This document shows positions 1 to 8,697 of a DNA stretch of 49,795 nt, piece by piece. A model generated the notes under the pieces. It saw only the letters and a program-made list of their open reading frames with translations. It had not been told where the DNA came from and searched no databases. A program made the position numbers and the translations under genes. Origin of the DNA: Psychroflexus halocasei (lineage in GTDB: Bacteria > Bacteroidota > Bacteroidia > Flavobacteriales > Flavobacteriaceae); assembly GCF_900107595.1 (NCBI RefSeq), contig NZ_FNQF01000011.1:1-49795 (forward strand), written 5' to 3'. Within the stretch, counting starts at the first letter, position 1, and every line of letters starts with the position of its first letter.

Positions 1-1449
1 ACTGTTATAAAGGCAGTAGGTGAAGCAGCTAGTGCTGTTGGGACATGGATTGGCAATGGTTGGAGAGCATTTTTGCGTTGGTTACGTAATGGTGGTAGTT
101 GTGGATGCAGTAATAAAGGAGAATTTGCTAATAATTTTACAGGCACAGAGGAAGGGAATTTAATACTTTATACTGAGCCAATTAATGCAGATGAACCTAT
201 AACTGACCCTTGTGACCAAATATTGTTAGGTATTTTAGCTGACGAGTTTAGCCCACAACACATAAGTAATTTCTTGGGAATAAGCTTGGAAGATCTTAAT
301 TACTTGATGGAAGAGGAACATGTACAGTTTTTAATAAATTCTATGTCTTTATTAAAAGAATCTTCATTTAGCACCAATGCGATCAATCATTTTCATGAAG
401 CTCTTCAAGACTATAAAGATTCCCAAAACCCTATAACCGATTTAGAATTTGTTTATAGCAGTTTTGATGATATGCTTGAAAAGGATGCACAAAAACAAAA
501 TGTTATAGATTTTTTAGCACAAAACAATTATAGCGATGAAGCATTTGCTTTTTTACGCGAAGCTATGCCAGCGCTACAAGATAATGATGGTGATGGACAG
601 CCCGATGCTGAAGTGGAATGGGAGGATAGAATTTTTGAACTATTTGAAGGAACAAAAGTAGATTGCGTACACGACAAACTAAAAGAGATAGATCTAGAAA
701 ATCCAAATATTAATTTGTATCACAAACTTTTAAACAAATTTAACGATTCTACAGAAAATTGGTTATTTTTTGAAGTAGGGGAAACTGGTGGTGATTGGGG
801 CCATACAAGTGGTTATGCTTGGAACAGTACCAACACTAATTTCCCTGATGCCTATAAAATTATTATTGATAACGATTTAAATGAAAATGGGTCTAACCTT
901 GCAATAATGGTAACATTAGCTCATGAACTTATTCACGCTTATATGTTTGATACACTTAGTGATGCGGGAGTGATTTTATTTGATATTAATACGGGAGAGC
1001 CAGGTTTTGATCCAAATTTCTCTCAACAATGGTGTGGAGATGGAAGCAATTATAACGGTGTAGATTTAAATACTTTAGATACCGCAGAACGATTTAAGGC
1101 TTTAATTTGCGCTATGGAAGAAAGTGGTACATTGAATGCGCAATGGACGCACGATTTATTTAATGAAAACGTTTTTTCGATATCCACCTACCAACAACAA
1201 TTGGCAGATTTTATTTATCAAAATCATGATTGGGATAGTGAAAATCTAATTTTTAAGAATAAAATGATTTCTAATTTTGGATCTAACTGGAAACAAAAAA
1301 CTGCAGAAGCTTGTAGCTGGATAGGATTAGTCTATACAGATGAGTATACAAATTTTGTGAATAACTTGTCTTCAACAGAAACATTAGTATACGACAATAT
1401 AGCACGCCAAAGAATGTATTTAAATAATGCTAATTCAAACTGTGATTAA
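1..1449 (+). CDS. 3' part of a large protein with zincin-like HELIH motif (partial)
   Basis: The reading frame is open from the first base, so the real start lies outside the window; the TTG at 73 is not a credible start. About 482 residues are visible. Bases 922-936 encode HELIH, the HExxH zinc-binding motif of metallopeptidases, inside a hydrophobic helix context typical of zincins. Upstream, near base 580-610, is a DNDGDGQPD stretch that looks like an EF-hand or thrombospondin type 3 calcium loop. The first visible residues (glycine- and alanine-rich, then Trp-rich) resemble the linker before a C-terminal effector domain of large secreted repeat proteins, but no RHS or other repeat is visible here. 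A short secreted-protein gene follows after one base. A protease or polymorphic-toxin tip is inferred, not shown. Confidence 0.72.
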   Translation, partial: TVIKAVGEAASAVGTWIGNGWRAFLRWLRNGGSCGCSNKGEFANNFTGTEEGNLILYTEPINADEPITDPCDQILLGILADEFSPQHISNFLGISLEDLNYLMEEEHVQFLINSMSLLKESSFSTNAINHFHEALQDYKDSQNPITDLEFVYSSFDDMLEKDAQKQNVIDFLAQNNYSDEAFAFLREAMPALQDNDGDGQPDAEVEWEDRIFELFEGTKVDCVHDKLKEIDLENPNINLYHKLLNKFNDSTENWLFFEVGETGGDWGHTSGYAWNSTNTNFPDAYKIIIDNDLNENGSNLAIMVTLAHELIHAYMFDTLSDAGVILFDINTGEPGFDPNFSQQWCGDGSNYNGVDLNTLDTAERFKALICAMEESGTLNAQWTHDLFNENVFSISTYQQQLADFIYQNHDWDSENLIFKNKMISNFGSNWKQKTAEACSWIGLVYTDEYTNFVNNLSSTETLVYDNIARQRMYLNNANSNCD

Positions 1450-1450
1450 G

Positions 1451-1963
1451 ATGAGATATTTTATTTTTATTTTAGTATTATTTTACCCACTGTTTGGTTT
1501 TTGCCAGCAGAAGAAAACCCCCTATAGTAAAAAGGGATACAAGTTGCATTTAGTTTATGAAAACTCGGATAATATTTTTAATAAACCTATTGTCGTAATA
1601 AATAAAGAATTGGAGTACATAGTATATTCTCTAAGGATTCCAAATCAAAATGATCCTAGTTTTGTATTGAGTTTTACAGATCAAGATAGTACGGATTTGG
1701 GTTGGACGGTGAAAGCAGGTAATGGGTCGGATTATGATTTTAACTTCTTTTACGATAGTAGAGAGCAAGAAGCTAAATTCATAAAAGAAGGTGTGTATAT
1801 AAAAAACAAGCTCTCAATAAGTTATTTATTATCTTCGAATCTAGAAATTTTAGATAAGGTTTTAGAAAAAGCGAGTAAAATCTATATTCTCGAAAAAACT
1901 GATAAACCAGGATTTAAATACATTGCTAGAGAAGTGGAGTTTAGTAGTGACGCAAAGTTATAA
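1451..1963 (+). CDS. Small secreted protein of unknown function
   Basis: The ATG at 1451 lies one base after the stop of the preceding gene and starts a clear signal peptide (MRYFIFILVLFYPLFGFCQ), so I prefer it over the upstream ATG inside the previous gene. The product is 170 residues. The mature part is mixed charged and aromatic with no motif I recognise and no further membrane segment. The cysteine near the end of the signal has Phe before it, so it is not a normal lipobox. Tight coupling to the HELIH protein suggests they are expressed together; a partner, chaperone or immunity role is possible but only from position. Confidence 0.7.
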   Translation: MRYFIFILVLFYPLFGFCQQKKTPYSKKGYKLHLVYENSDNIFNKPIVVINKELEYIVYSLRIPNQNDPSFVLSFTDQDSTDLGWTVKAGNGSDYDFNFFYDSREQEAKFIKEGVYIKNKLSISYLLSSNLEILDKVLEKASKIYILEKTDKPGFKYIAREVEFSSDAKL

Positions 1964-1974
1964 TTAAAATAAGC

Positions 1975-2661
1975 ATGAAAAATCTGATTTCTTTTCTTCT
2001 GCTTCTAAATTTATCATTTGTTGCTCAATCGCAAGAAAAGGACACTTTGGTAATACAAATTAAAGATGATGTGATAAAAGAGTTTCTGTACATCAATGAC
2101 ATTGATATTTTCGGAAAAAAGATTGATCAAAGTCATTCAACCCAACTTAAATTTCTTTTTACTAACCAAAGTTTAAAAGACAAATTATCTCAAAAAAGAA
2201 AACAAGATAGCAATAGAAATAGCAAAAGAATAAAAGGAAAACCATTTGTATCAGTGGTAGGTTACTCATCTGGTTCGCCTCAATTTGGCATTGAATTGAA
2301 CTATTATCAAAAAGATTCTGTTAGCTTAAAAAGCTATAATAAATCGAGGAATTATTATCTAAATTTTGCTGAACGGTTGAAGCAAAGTGGAGCCACAAAA
2401 AAAGAAGTGTCAAATTTCAGGCGGGATATGTTGAATACACTTTACCCGCCTTTGATTCAATTGTTTGCAGATGAGAGTTTTTTAAAGAATAAAACACTTT
2501 TTGAGTTTGATGGCTCATCAGGAAATTATAAAATCTTCAGAAAAGAACTCAACAGTCATCAGGTCTATTTCATTCAGATGCCTTACTATGCTTCAGATAT
2601 TTATGGTTTTAAATATCATTTTATACAAGTTAGAGAAAGATATATTACGCCAGGTCTTTAG
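1975..2661 (+). CDS. Secreted protein of unknown function (228 aa)
   Basis: It begins with a signal peptide of about 19 residues ending in AQSQ. The mature part is rich in Lys, Ser and Asn, with a basic patch around residues 75-90 (KRKQDSNRNSKRIKGK). I do not recognise a domain. It lies 11 bases after the previous gene on the same strand, so the two are probably cotranscribed. It has no cysteines in the mature part and no repeats. Confidence 0.7.
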   Translation: MKNLISFLLLLNLSFVAQSQEKDTLVIQIKDDVIKEFLYINDIDIFGKKIDQSHSTQLKFLFTNQSLKDKLSQKRKQDSNRNSKRIKGKPFVSVVGYSSGSPQFGIELNYYQKDSVSLKSYNKSRNYYLNFAERLKQSGATKKEVSNFRRDMLNTLYPPLIQLFADESFLKNKTLFEFDGSSGNYKIFRKELNSHQVYFIQMPYYASDIYGFKYHFIQVRERYITPGL

Positions 2662-2719
2662 GTTTAAAATTAAATATAATCACAAGTTTGATTGGAACGA
2701 CTTTTGGTATGTTTATACT

Positions 2720-3538
2720 ATGAATAGGTTTAAATTTATCGCTTTCCTCACTTTTTGCTTTTATACATTCGTCATTCAAGCACAATTTACATTCCTGAAT
2801 ATCAAAGGTGAGTGGGTGAGTGACCATAATCAAGTCATTGTTATCAAACAATGGGCTAATTCTCACGATAATTATTTAGTTAAATCAAATGGAGAAGAAT
2901 TAGAAGTTTTATTGGTGATTGACGAAGAAATATTGAGTTTTCAAAATAATTATTTTAAAGGTTCAAAGTTTTATAATGATCAATATAACTTTCATTTAAA
3001 AGATGTTACAAAAAATAAATTAGTTTTAAAACCAACATCTGCATTAGCTAAATCTTATTTCAAATCTGATCACAAAATTGAGTTTATAAAAAGACGCGAT
3101 ACCGAAAGTTTAGATTTTGATTTTGAGAGTCTCATTTTTGAGAAAACGGTATCTGATTTAAATAATTACAAATTAGAAATCAATGACAAAAAAGAAGTCA
3201 TTTTTATCGAATATAAATACAAGTATTTAAAAAGTGATAATGGACAATTTGAACTTGATAAAAACGGCTTTCGCATCAAAGAGATAGATACAATCGCTGA
3301 GAATAAGTTTCTATTAAATAATAATCAATACCAAAATTTATTACGAAAGCTAAAAGAAGCAAGAATAAACACACTAAATTCTCAAACCTTGGTTAAGTGC
3401 GGGCATTGCTATCCGCAATCCTTAGTAGTTAATTTCAACAACAAAACTTTTAAACATATAGATTTTGATATTCCACCATATTTATTAAAAGATTTAGTTG
3501 ATTATTTAAAATCTTTAAAGTCAATTGTTAAGGATTAA
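2720..3538 (+). CDS. Secreted protein of unknown function (272 aa)
   Basis: I start this gene at the ATG at 2720, which gives a signal peptide (MNRFKFIAFLTFCFYTFVIQAQ). The frame is open back to about 2501, but that part overlaps the previous gene and lacks signal-peptide character. The mature protein starts with a FLNIKGEW stretch, like many small Bacteroidota proteins that bind or measure something at the cell surface, and contains a CGHCYPQ sequence near residue 225 that could be a metal or redox pair. No family is recognised. It ends the left-hand group and is followed by a good terminator. Confidence 0.7.
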   Translation: MNRFKFIAFLTFCFYTFVIQAQFTFLNIKGEWVSDHNQVIVIKQWANSHDNYLVKSNGEELEVLLVIDEEILSFQNNYFKGSKFYNDQYNFHLKDVTKNKLVLKPTSALAKSYFKSDHKIEFIKRRDTESLDFDFESLIFEKTVSDLNNYKLEINDKKEVIFIEYKYKYLKSDNGQFELDKNGFRIKEIDTIAENKFLLNNNQYQNLLRKLKEARINTLNSQTLVKCGHCYPQSLVVNFNNKTFKHIDFDIPPYLLKDLVDYLKSLKSIVKD

Positions 3539-3549
3539 ATCAAAACAAA

Positions 3550-3583
3550 TCCCTCAAGAGTTAAGCTGTTGAGGGATTTTTTT
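3550..3583 (+). terminator. Rho-independent terminator after the left-end secreted-protein group
   Basis: Eight-base stem TCCCTCAA (3550-3557) pairs with TTGAGGGA (3569-3576) and is followed by seven T residues. It lies 12 bases after the stop of the last plus-strand gene and just before the convergent cytochrome gene. Confidence 0.85.
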
Positions 3584-3587
3584 GTTT

Positions 3588-4067
3588 TTAATACTTCCTC
3601 AAATACTCCACAATCGCTCTGGCTTCATCTTCAGTAAGGTTAGTGTTCACCATGTCAGCATCATATTCGGCATCCATAGCTTGTGCTTGAACGTTTTCTC
3701 TCTTCATTTCTCTCGGGTTTAAAATCATGTTCATTACCCATTGCGGCGATCTTTTCTGTAAAACACCGCCAAGTCCTGGCCCAACAGATTTTTCTTTAAT
3801 TCTGTGACAACTTGCACAAGCATTGTTATAAAGTTCTTTCCCTTTTAAAGCCATTTCTTTATCAATTTGGCTGTCTAATTCAACTTTATCTTTAATTGGT
3901 CCAACGCCGGTTTTGGCTTTATATAATTCATCATTATGCATCACCTTTGAGGAGTCAACTTTTTGTTCTGAGCTTACTGATTTTGTTTCATTTTGCTTTG
4001 GACTAGAGTTACATGCAAGCAAAAATCCTAATGACAAAGCAAAACAGGTTTTAATTATATTTTTCAT
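3588..4067 (-). CDS. Lipoprotein c-type cytochrome
   Basis: This 159-residue protein has a lipoprotein signal with lipobox LLAC (Cys19), a charged linker, and one haem-binding motif CASCH at residues 84-88. After it come a VGPGLGG loop and a Met (about residue 139) placed before LTEDEARAIVEYL, the usual position of the distal haem ligand in class I cytochromes c. It is therefore a membrane-anchored single-haem electron carrier outside the inner membrane. It stands alone, convergent with the left group and divergent from the efflux operon, so its partner oxidase or reductase is not visible. Confidence 0.9.
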   Translation of the reverse strand: MKNIIKTCFALSLGFLLACNSSPKQNETKSVSSEQKVDSSKVMHNDELYKAKTGVGPIKDKVELDSQIDKEMALKGKELYNNACASCHRIKEKSVGPGLGGVLQKRSPQWVMNMILNPREMKRENVQAQAMDAEYDADMVNTNLTEDEARAIVEYLRKY

Positions 4068-4311
4068 AATACGATGATTTTAAGAATAAATTGAACTCAC
4101 AACTTATTAAAATCAATCCTTGAGGACAATTAATTAACAAATATGTGACATGAATTTATGATTAATTTTTCAAATGAAAATCAACCAAAAAAAGAGTTTA
4201 ATCTGTTTAAAATACTGTAATCTGATTTCTTTAACATAGATCAATTCATTTTTGATGTAACAAAAGCTATTTTTCTTAGTCTAATCAATTGAGGGAGCTA
4301 AAATTATTTTT

Positions 4312-5013
4312 ATGATTGAAATCAAAGATTTACACAAATCCTATAAAGTAGGTAAAAATTCACTTCACGTTCTTAAGGGCATAAACTTCAGTGTAAAGGA
4401 AGGTGAGTTGGTTTCAATTATGGGTTCTTCAGGTTCAGGAAAATCAACTTTACTAAATATTTTAGGTATTCTTGATGAAGCTGATCAAGGTACTTATCAT
4501 CTTGACGGCGTTCCTATTAAAAACCTCAACGAAAAAATTGCTGCCAATTACAGAAATAAATTTTTAGGTTTTATTTTCCAATCTTTCAACTTGATTAATT
4601 ACAAAAGTGCAATTGATAATGTGGCTTTACCCCTTATTTATCAAGGTATGGGCAGAAAAGATCGCATGGAACGTTCAATGGCTTACCTCGAAAAAGTAGG
4701 TTTGGCTGATTGGGCAAAACATAAACCCAACGAACTTTCTGGTGGTCAAAAACAGCGTGTGGCTATTGCACGTGCTTTGGCGAGCGACCCAAAAGTGCTT
4801 TTGGCCGATGAGCTCACTGGTGCTTTAGATACGAAAACCTCTTATGAAATCATGGATCTTATTCAAGGGATTAACGATGAAGGTAAAACGATTCTTGTTG
4901 TAACGCACGAAGAAGATATCGCCCACATGACAAAGCGAATCGTGAACCTGAAAGATGGTATCATCATAGATGACTCGATGAACGAACAAGTCAAAGCCAT
5001 TCAAAATGTTTAG
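4312..5013 (+). CDS. ABC transporter ATP-binding protein (MacB/LolD type)
   Basis: This 233-residue ATPase has all the core motifs: Walker A GSSGSGKS at 38-45, Q-loop Gln90, signature LSGGQ at 142-146, Walker B VLLADE at 162-167 and switch His199. The family is the one that drives MacB-type mechanotransmission permeases. After Walker B the usual DEPTGALD reads DELTGALD, a Pro-to-Leu change in an otherwise invariant stretch. It overlaps the first permease gene by 8 bases and opens a five-gene operon. Substrate is unknown; such systems export peptides, siderophores or antibiotics. Confidence 0.93.
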   Translation: MIEIKDLHKSYKVGKNSLHVLKGINFSVKEGELVSIMGSSGSGKSTLLNILGILDEADQGTYHLDGVPIKNLNEKIAANYRNKFLGFIFQSFNLINYKSAIDNVALPLIYQGMGRKDRMERSMAYLEKVGLADWAKHKPNELSGGQKQRVAIARALASDPKVLLADELTGALDTKTSYEIMDLIQGINDEGKTILVVTHEEDIAHMTKRIVNLKDGIIIDDSMNEQVKAIQNV

Positions 5014-6250
5014 TATAGAACGCTGGCAAGAGGTATTTGATACCATAAGCAAAAATAAATTACGAACCTTTTTGACGAGTATTTCCGTCATCTTCGGCAT
5101 ATTTATTCTTGTGGTTTTGCTTGGCGTTGGCGAAGGCATGAAAAATGGAATTGAAAAACAATTTCAAAGCGATGCCGAAAATAAAATAAGCGTTTACACT
5201 GGTGTTACAACTGTAGGTTATAAAGGTTTAAATCCTGGTCGCTATATCCAATTGAAAAACGAAGACTTCGATTATACAATGTCAGCAAATGCTGGTAATT
5301 TCGAAAGTGCTTCTTCTATGTATCGCATCTGGTCTGGCTTAATTACTTATGGTGAAGAGTCGGGTTCTTACAGGGTTGAGGGCGTGATGTCAGACTATCA
5401 AGCCTTAGAATCTGCTTCTATGGTTTCTGGCCGATTCATCAATCTTACTGATCAAAAACAATATGAAAAATACGTTGTGATTGGTCAAAAGGTCGCCGAC
5501 GATCTTTTCGATGAAAAAGATCCGATTGGTGAATACATCAAATTATCAAAGATTAATTTTAAAGTCATCGGTGTTTTTTCTGATCCTGGCGGAGAAAGAG
5601 AAGAATCACGTGTTTATATTCCGTTGTCAACTTCACAAAAGGTTTTTGGGGCAGGCAATGATATTCGTTCAATGGCTTTTACAATTCCAAAAAGAACAAA
5701 TTTTGATGATGCTTTGCGTGAATCAGAAATGATTGTCAATGATTTGACAAATCAATTAAAAACAAAATATAAAGTTTCTCCTGAAGATACAAGCGCAATT
5801 TCGGTGAATAGCAGTCTTGAAAGTGCAAAGCAATTTTATGATTTAATGGATGTGATCAAGGTTTTCTTTTGGGGAGTTGGTATTGCAACATTACTTGCAG
5901 GAATTGTTGGCGTGAGTAATATTATGTTGATTATTGTAAAGGAACGCACCAAGGAAATCGGTATCCGAAAAGCTTTAGGAGCTAAGCCAATGTCTATTGT
6001 TGCCATGGTTTTGCACGAATCGATTTTTGTCACAGCAATTTCAGGATTTGTAGGTCTTATTTTGGCACTTGTATTGTTAGAAAACTTAGGACCATTAATA
6101 GACTCGGAGTTTATTTCAAATCCAGAAGTCAGTTTTAATGTTGCCATCACAACCCTAATTATCTTGATTATTGCTGGAGCTTTAGCAGGATTTTTTCCAG
6201 CGTATCGCGGTGCTATTATCAAACCAATTGATGCCTTAAGAGACGAATAA
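5006..6250 (+). CDS. MacB-like ABC transporter permease, first copy
   Basis: This 414-residue protein has one transmembrane segment near residues 20-42, a large periplasmic MacB core domain, then three transmembrane segments in the last 140 residues forming the FtsX domain. The KERTKEIGIRKALGA coupling motif before the second membrane segment is typical. It overlaps the ATPase gene by 8 bases, and the second permease starts one base after its stop. The two permeases probably form a heterodimer with one ATPase type. Confidence 0.92.
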   Translation: MFSIERWQEVFDTISKNKLRTFLTSISVIFGIFILVVLLGVGEGMKNGIEKQFQSDAENKISVYTGVTTVGYKGLNPGRYIQLKNEDFDYTMSANAGNFESASSMYRIWSGLITYGEESGSYRVEGVMSDYQALESASMVSGRFINLTDQKQYEKYVVIGQKVADDLFDEKDPIGEYIKLSKINFKVIGVFSDPGGEREESRVYIPLSTSQKVFGAGNDIRSMAFTIPKRTNFDDALRESEMIVNDLTNQLKTKYKVSPEDTSAISVNSSLESAKQFYDLMDVIKVFFWGVGIATLLAGIVGVSNIMLIIVKERTKEIGIRKALGAKPMSIVAMVLHESIFVTAISGFVGLILALVLLENLGPLIDSEFISNPEVSFNVAITTLIILIIAGALAGFFPAYRGAIIKPIDALRDE

Positions 6251-6251
6251 T

Positions 6252-7520
6252 ATGTTTAGTAGAGATAAATGGAATGAAATATTAGAGTCGCTGACGTCAA
6301 ACGTCTTCAGAACTGTCTTGACAGCTTTTGGTGTTTTTTGGGGAATCTTTATTCTCGTGATTTTACTCGCAGCAGGAACAGGACTCGAAAATGGAATCAA
6401 AAGAGGTTTTGCAGGAATTGCCACAAACTCCATGTTTATGTGGTCACAAACTGCCTCAAAACCTTATGATGGTTTACCGAAAGGACGTCGCTATAACTTT
6501 GATTTGTCTGATGTTGAAGCATTAAAAGCTAATGTCAATGGCCTTGAATACGTTTCTCCGCGAAACCAACTTGGTGGTTTTGGTGGTGCTAATAATGTGA
6601 CCAAAGGTTTAAAAACAGGAGCTTTTGATGTCTATGGTGATTATCCAGACGTCATCAACCAAGAACCCATGGACATTGTTGAAGGACGTTTCCTGAATAT
6701 GAATGATATCAACGTTAATAGAAAAGTTGCTGTGATTGGTGAGGGTGTCGTTGATGCTCTTTATGATAAAGACGAGGAAGCTTTAGGCAGCTACATTAAA
6801 ATTAATGGCGTTAATTTTATGGTCATAGGTGTTTATAAAAAGAAAAGCGGAATGGGTCGAGATATCGAAGAAGCTCAAAAGCAAATATATGTGCCATTTA
6901 CATCTTTTTCACAAGCTTTTAATTATGGTGATAGGGTGAGTTGGATGGCAGTAACTGCTGATGACAATCATTCTATAACGCAATTAAAATCACAAGTTTT
7001 TGATATTATCAAAAAAAGACATCGTATTCATCCTGAAGATGATAGAGCTATTGGTAATTTTGATTTATATGAACAATTTAAGAAAATACAAGGTCTATTT
7101 TTAGCGCTAAACCTTGTCGCTTATTTTGTCGGAATTTTAGTTTTACTCTCAGGTGTTATCGGTATTTCAAACATTATGCTTATCGTTGTTAAAGAACGAA
7201 CCAAAGAAATAGGAATCAGGCGAGCCTTAGGCGCATCACCATGGAACATCAGAGGACAAGTTTTACTAGAATCTGTTTTTCTAACAATTATTTCAGGTAT
7301 GGCAGGGATTGTTTTTGCAACTTCAATTTTAGCCATCGTTAATTTCTTTTTATCAAACATGGAAGACAATTCAGAGGTGATGTTTGTCAACCCTAGTGTT
7401 AATCTTTTTGTTGTGGTTGTTGCCATGACAATTTTAATAATTTCAGGACTTTTAGCAGGTTTTATTCCAGCACAAAATGCAGTTAAAGTAAAACCAGTTG
7501 ATGCCTTAAGAACAGAATAA
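6252..7520 (+). CDS. MacB-like ABC transporter permease, second copy
   Basis: This 422-residue protein is a paralogue of the gene before it, with the same plan of one N-terminal membrane segment, MacB periplasmic core, and three C-terminal segments with the KERTKEIGIRRALGA motif. It starts with MFSRDKWNEIL, parallel to MFSIERWQEVF in the first copy, so the pair came from a tandem duplication. The one-base gap between the genes implies coupled translation. It is expected to pair with the first permease in the inner membrane. Confidence 0.92.
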   Translation: MFSRDKWNEILESLTSNVFRTVLTAFGVFWGIFILVILLAAGTGLENGIKRGFAGIATNSMFMWSQTASKPYDGLPKGRRYNFDLSDVEALKANVNGLEYVSPRNQLGGFGGANNVTKGLKTGAFDVYGDYPDVINQEPMDIVEGRFLNMNDINVNRKVAVIGEGVVDALYDKDEEALGSYIKINGVNFMVIGVYKKKSGMGRDIEEAQKQIYVPFTSFSQAFNYGDRVSWMAVTADDNHSITQLKSQVFDIIKKRHRIHPEDDRAIGNFDLYEQFKKIQGLFLALNLVAYFVGILVLLSGVIGISNIMLIVVKERTKEIGIRRALGASPWNIRGQVLLESVFLTIISGMAGIVFATSILAIVNFFLSNMEDNSEVMFVNPSVNLFVVVVAMTILIISGLLAGFIPAQNAVKVKPVDALRTE

Positions 7521-7544
7521 AAAACAGTCATATCTTTTAAAATC

Positions 7545-8669
7545 ATGAAAAAAATAATTACAATTTTAGTGCTTGTTATCATCTTTGCAGCTTTTGGTGG
7601 TGCACTTTATTACCTTTATCAAAAGAATCAACAAAATCCGGTTGTTTATAAAACTGAACAAGCAGAAAAAAGAACAATTATCAAGAAAACTGTTGCAACA
7701 GGAACAATCACGCCTCGTGAAGAAGTCCCTGTAAAGCCAAATATTTCTGGTATTATTGAGAAGTTATTTGTCGATGCTGGTGATACAGTTCAGGTTGGTG
7801 ACCTTATTGCGCGTTTAAAAGTTGTGCCTAATGTGACCAATTTAAACAACTCCAAAAACCAGATTAACACCGCAAGAATTAATTTGAATAATGAAAAGAA
7901 AAGTTACGACAGACAAAAAGAATTGTTTGATAAAGGTGTGATTTCTGCAAATGACTTTGATCAAGCAACAACGTCGTATAATATTGCTAAGCAAAATTTA
8001 TCTTCCGCTAAAGAAACTTTTGAAATCATTAAAACAGGAACAACTGCTGGCATTGGTGATGCTGCAACTACCGAGATTAAAGCGACAATTACTGGGATGG
8101 TTCTCGAAGTCCCTGTAAAAGTTGGTAATCAAGTGATTGAAGCTAACAACTTTAATGAAGGAACTACAATTGCATCAATCGCAAATGTGAATGAAATGAT
8201 TTTTGAAGGGAAAGTTGACGAATCTGAAGTTGGAAAAATAGAGGAAGGTTTACCTTTAGAAATTACCGTTGGAGCCATCCAAGATAAAGTTTTTGATGCT
8301 GTTTTGGATCATATTGCGCCACAAGGTGTTGAAGAAAATGGAGCCGTTCAATTTGAAATTGAAGGAACCTTAACACGTGATGATAAAATTTTTATCAGAG
8401 CTGGATTAAGTGCAAATGCTTCAATTATCTTAGAGAAAAAAGAAGATGTTTTATCTCTAAAAGAAGCTTTAATTCAATTTGATAAAGAAACCGACCAAGC
8501 TTACGTTGAGGTTGAAACAGGTGATCAGAAATTTGAAAGAAGAGATGTAGAGCTAGGTATAAGCGATGGCATTCACGTAGAAATTTTAAGTGGAATCGAT
8601 AAAGACGATCGCATCAAAGTGTGGAACGAAACAACTGGTAAATCAAAATCTAATCAATCGAGAGGATAA
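7545..8669 (+). CDS. Periplasmic adaptor subunit (HlyD/MacA family)
   Basis: This 374-residue protein has one N-terminal membrane anchor (residues 5-24), then a lipoyl-like half motif (SGIIEKLFVDAGDTVQVGD), a coiled-coil hairpin around residues 100-160, the second lipoyl half, and a beta-barrel and membrane-proximal domain. It links the inner-membrane permeases to the outer-membrane TolC protein encoded next. It sits 24 bases after the second permease. The full set of ATPase, two permeases, adaptor and TolC makes a complete tripartite exporter. Confidence 0.93.
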   Translation: MKKIITILVLVIIFAAFGGALYYLYQKNQQNPVVYKTEQAEKRTIIKKTVATGTITPREEVPVKPNISGIIEKLFVDAGDTVQVGDLIARLKVVPNVTNLNNSKNQINTARINLNNEKKSYDRQKELFDKGVISANDFDQATTSYNIAKQNLSSAKETFEIIKTGTTAGIGDAATTEIKATITGMVLEVPVKVGNQVIEANNFNEGTTIASIANVNEMIFEGKVDESEVGKIEEGLPLEITVGAIQDKVFDAVLDHIAPQGVEENGAVQFEIEGTLTRDDKIFIRAGLSANASIILEKKEDVLSLKEALIQFDKETDQAYVEVETGDQKFERRDVELGISDGIHVEILSGIDKDDRIKVWNETTGKSKSNQSRG

Positions 8670-8697
8670 TTGATTTAGTTAATCAAAAAAGGAACAA

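Noticed and set aside
2501-2719. Longer N terminus for the secreted protein at 2720
   Set aside because: It would overlap the previous gene by 160 bases and place a signal peptide in the middle of the protein.
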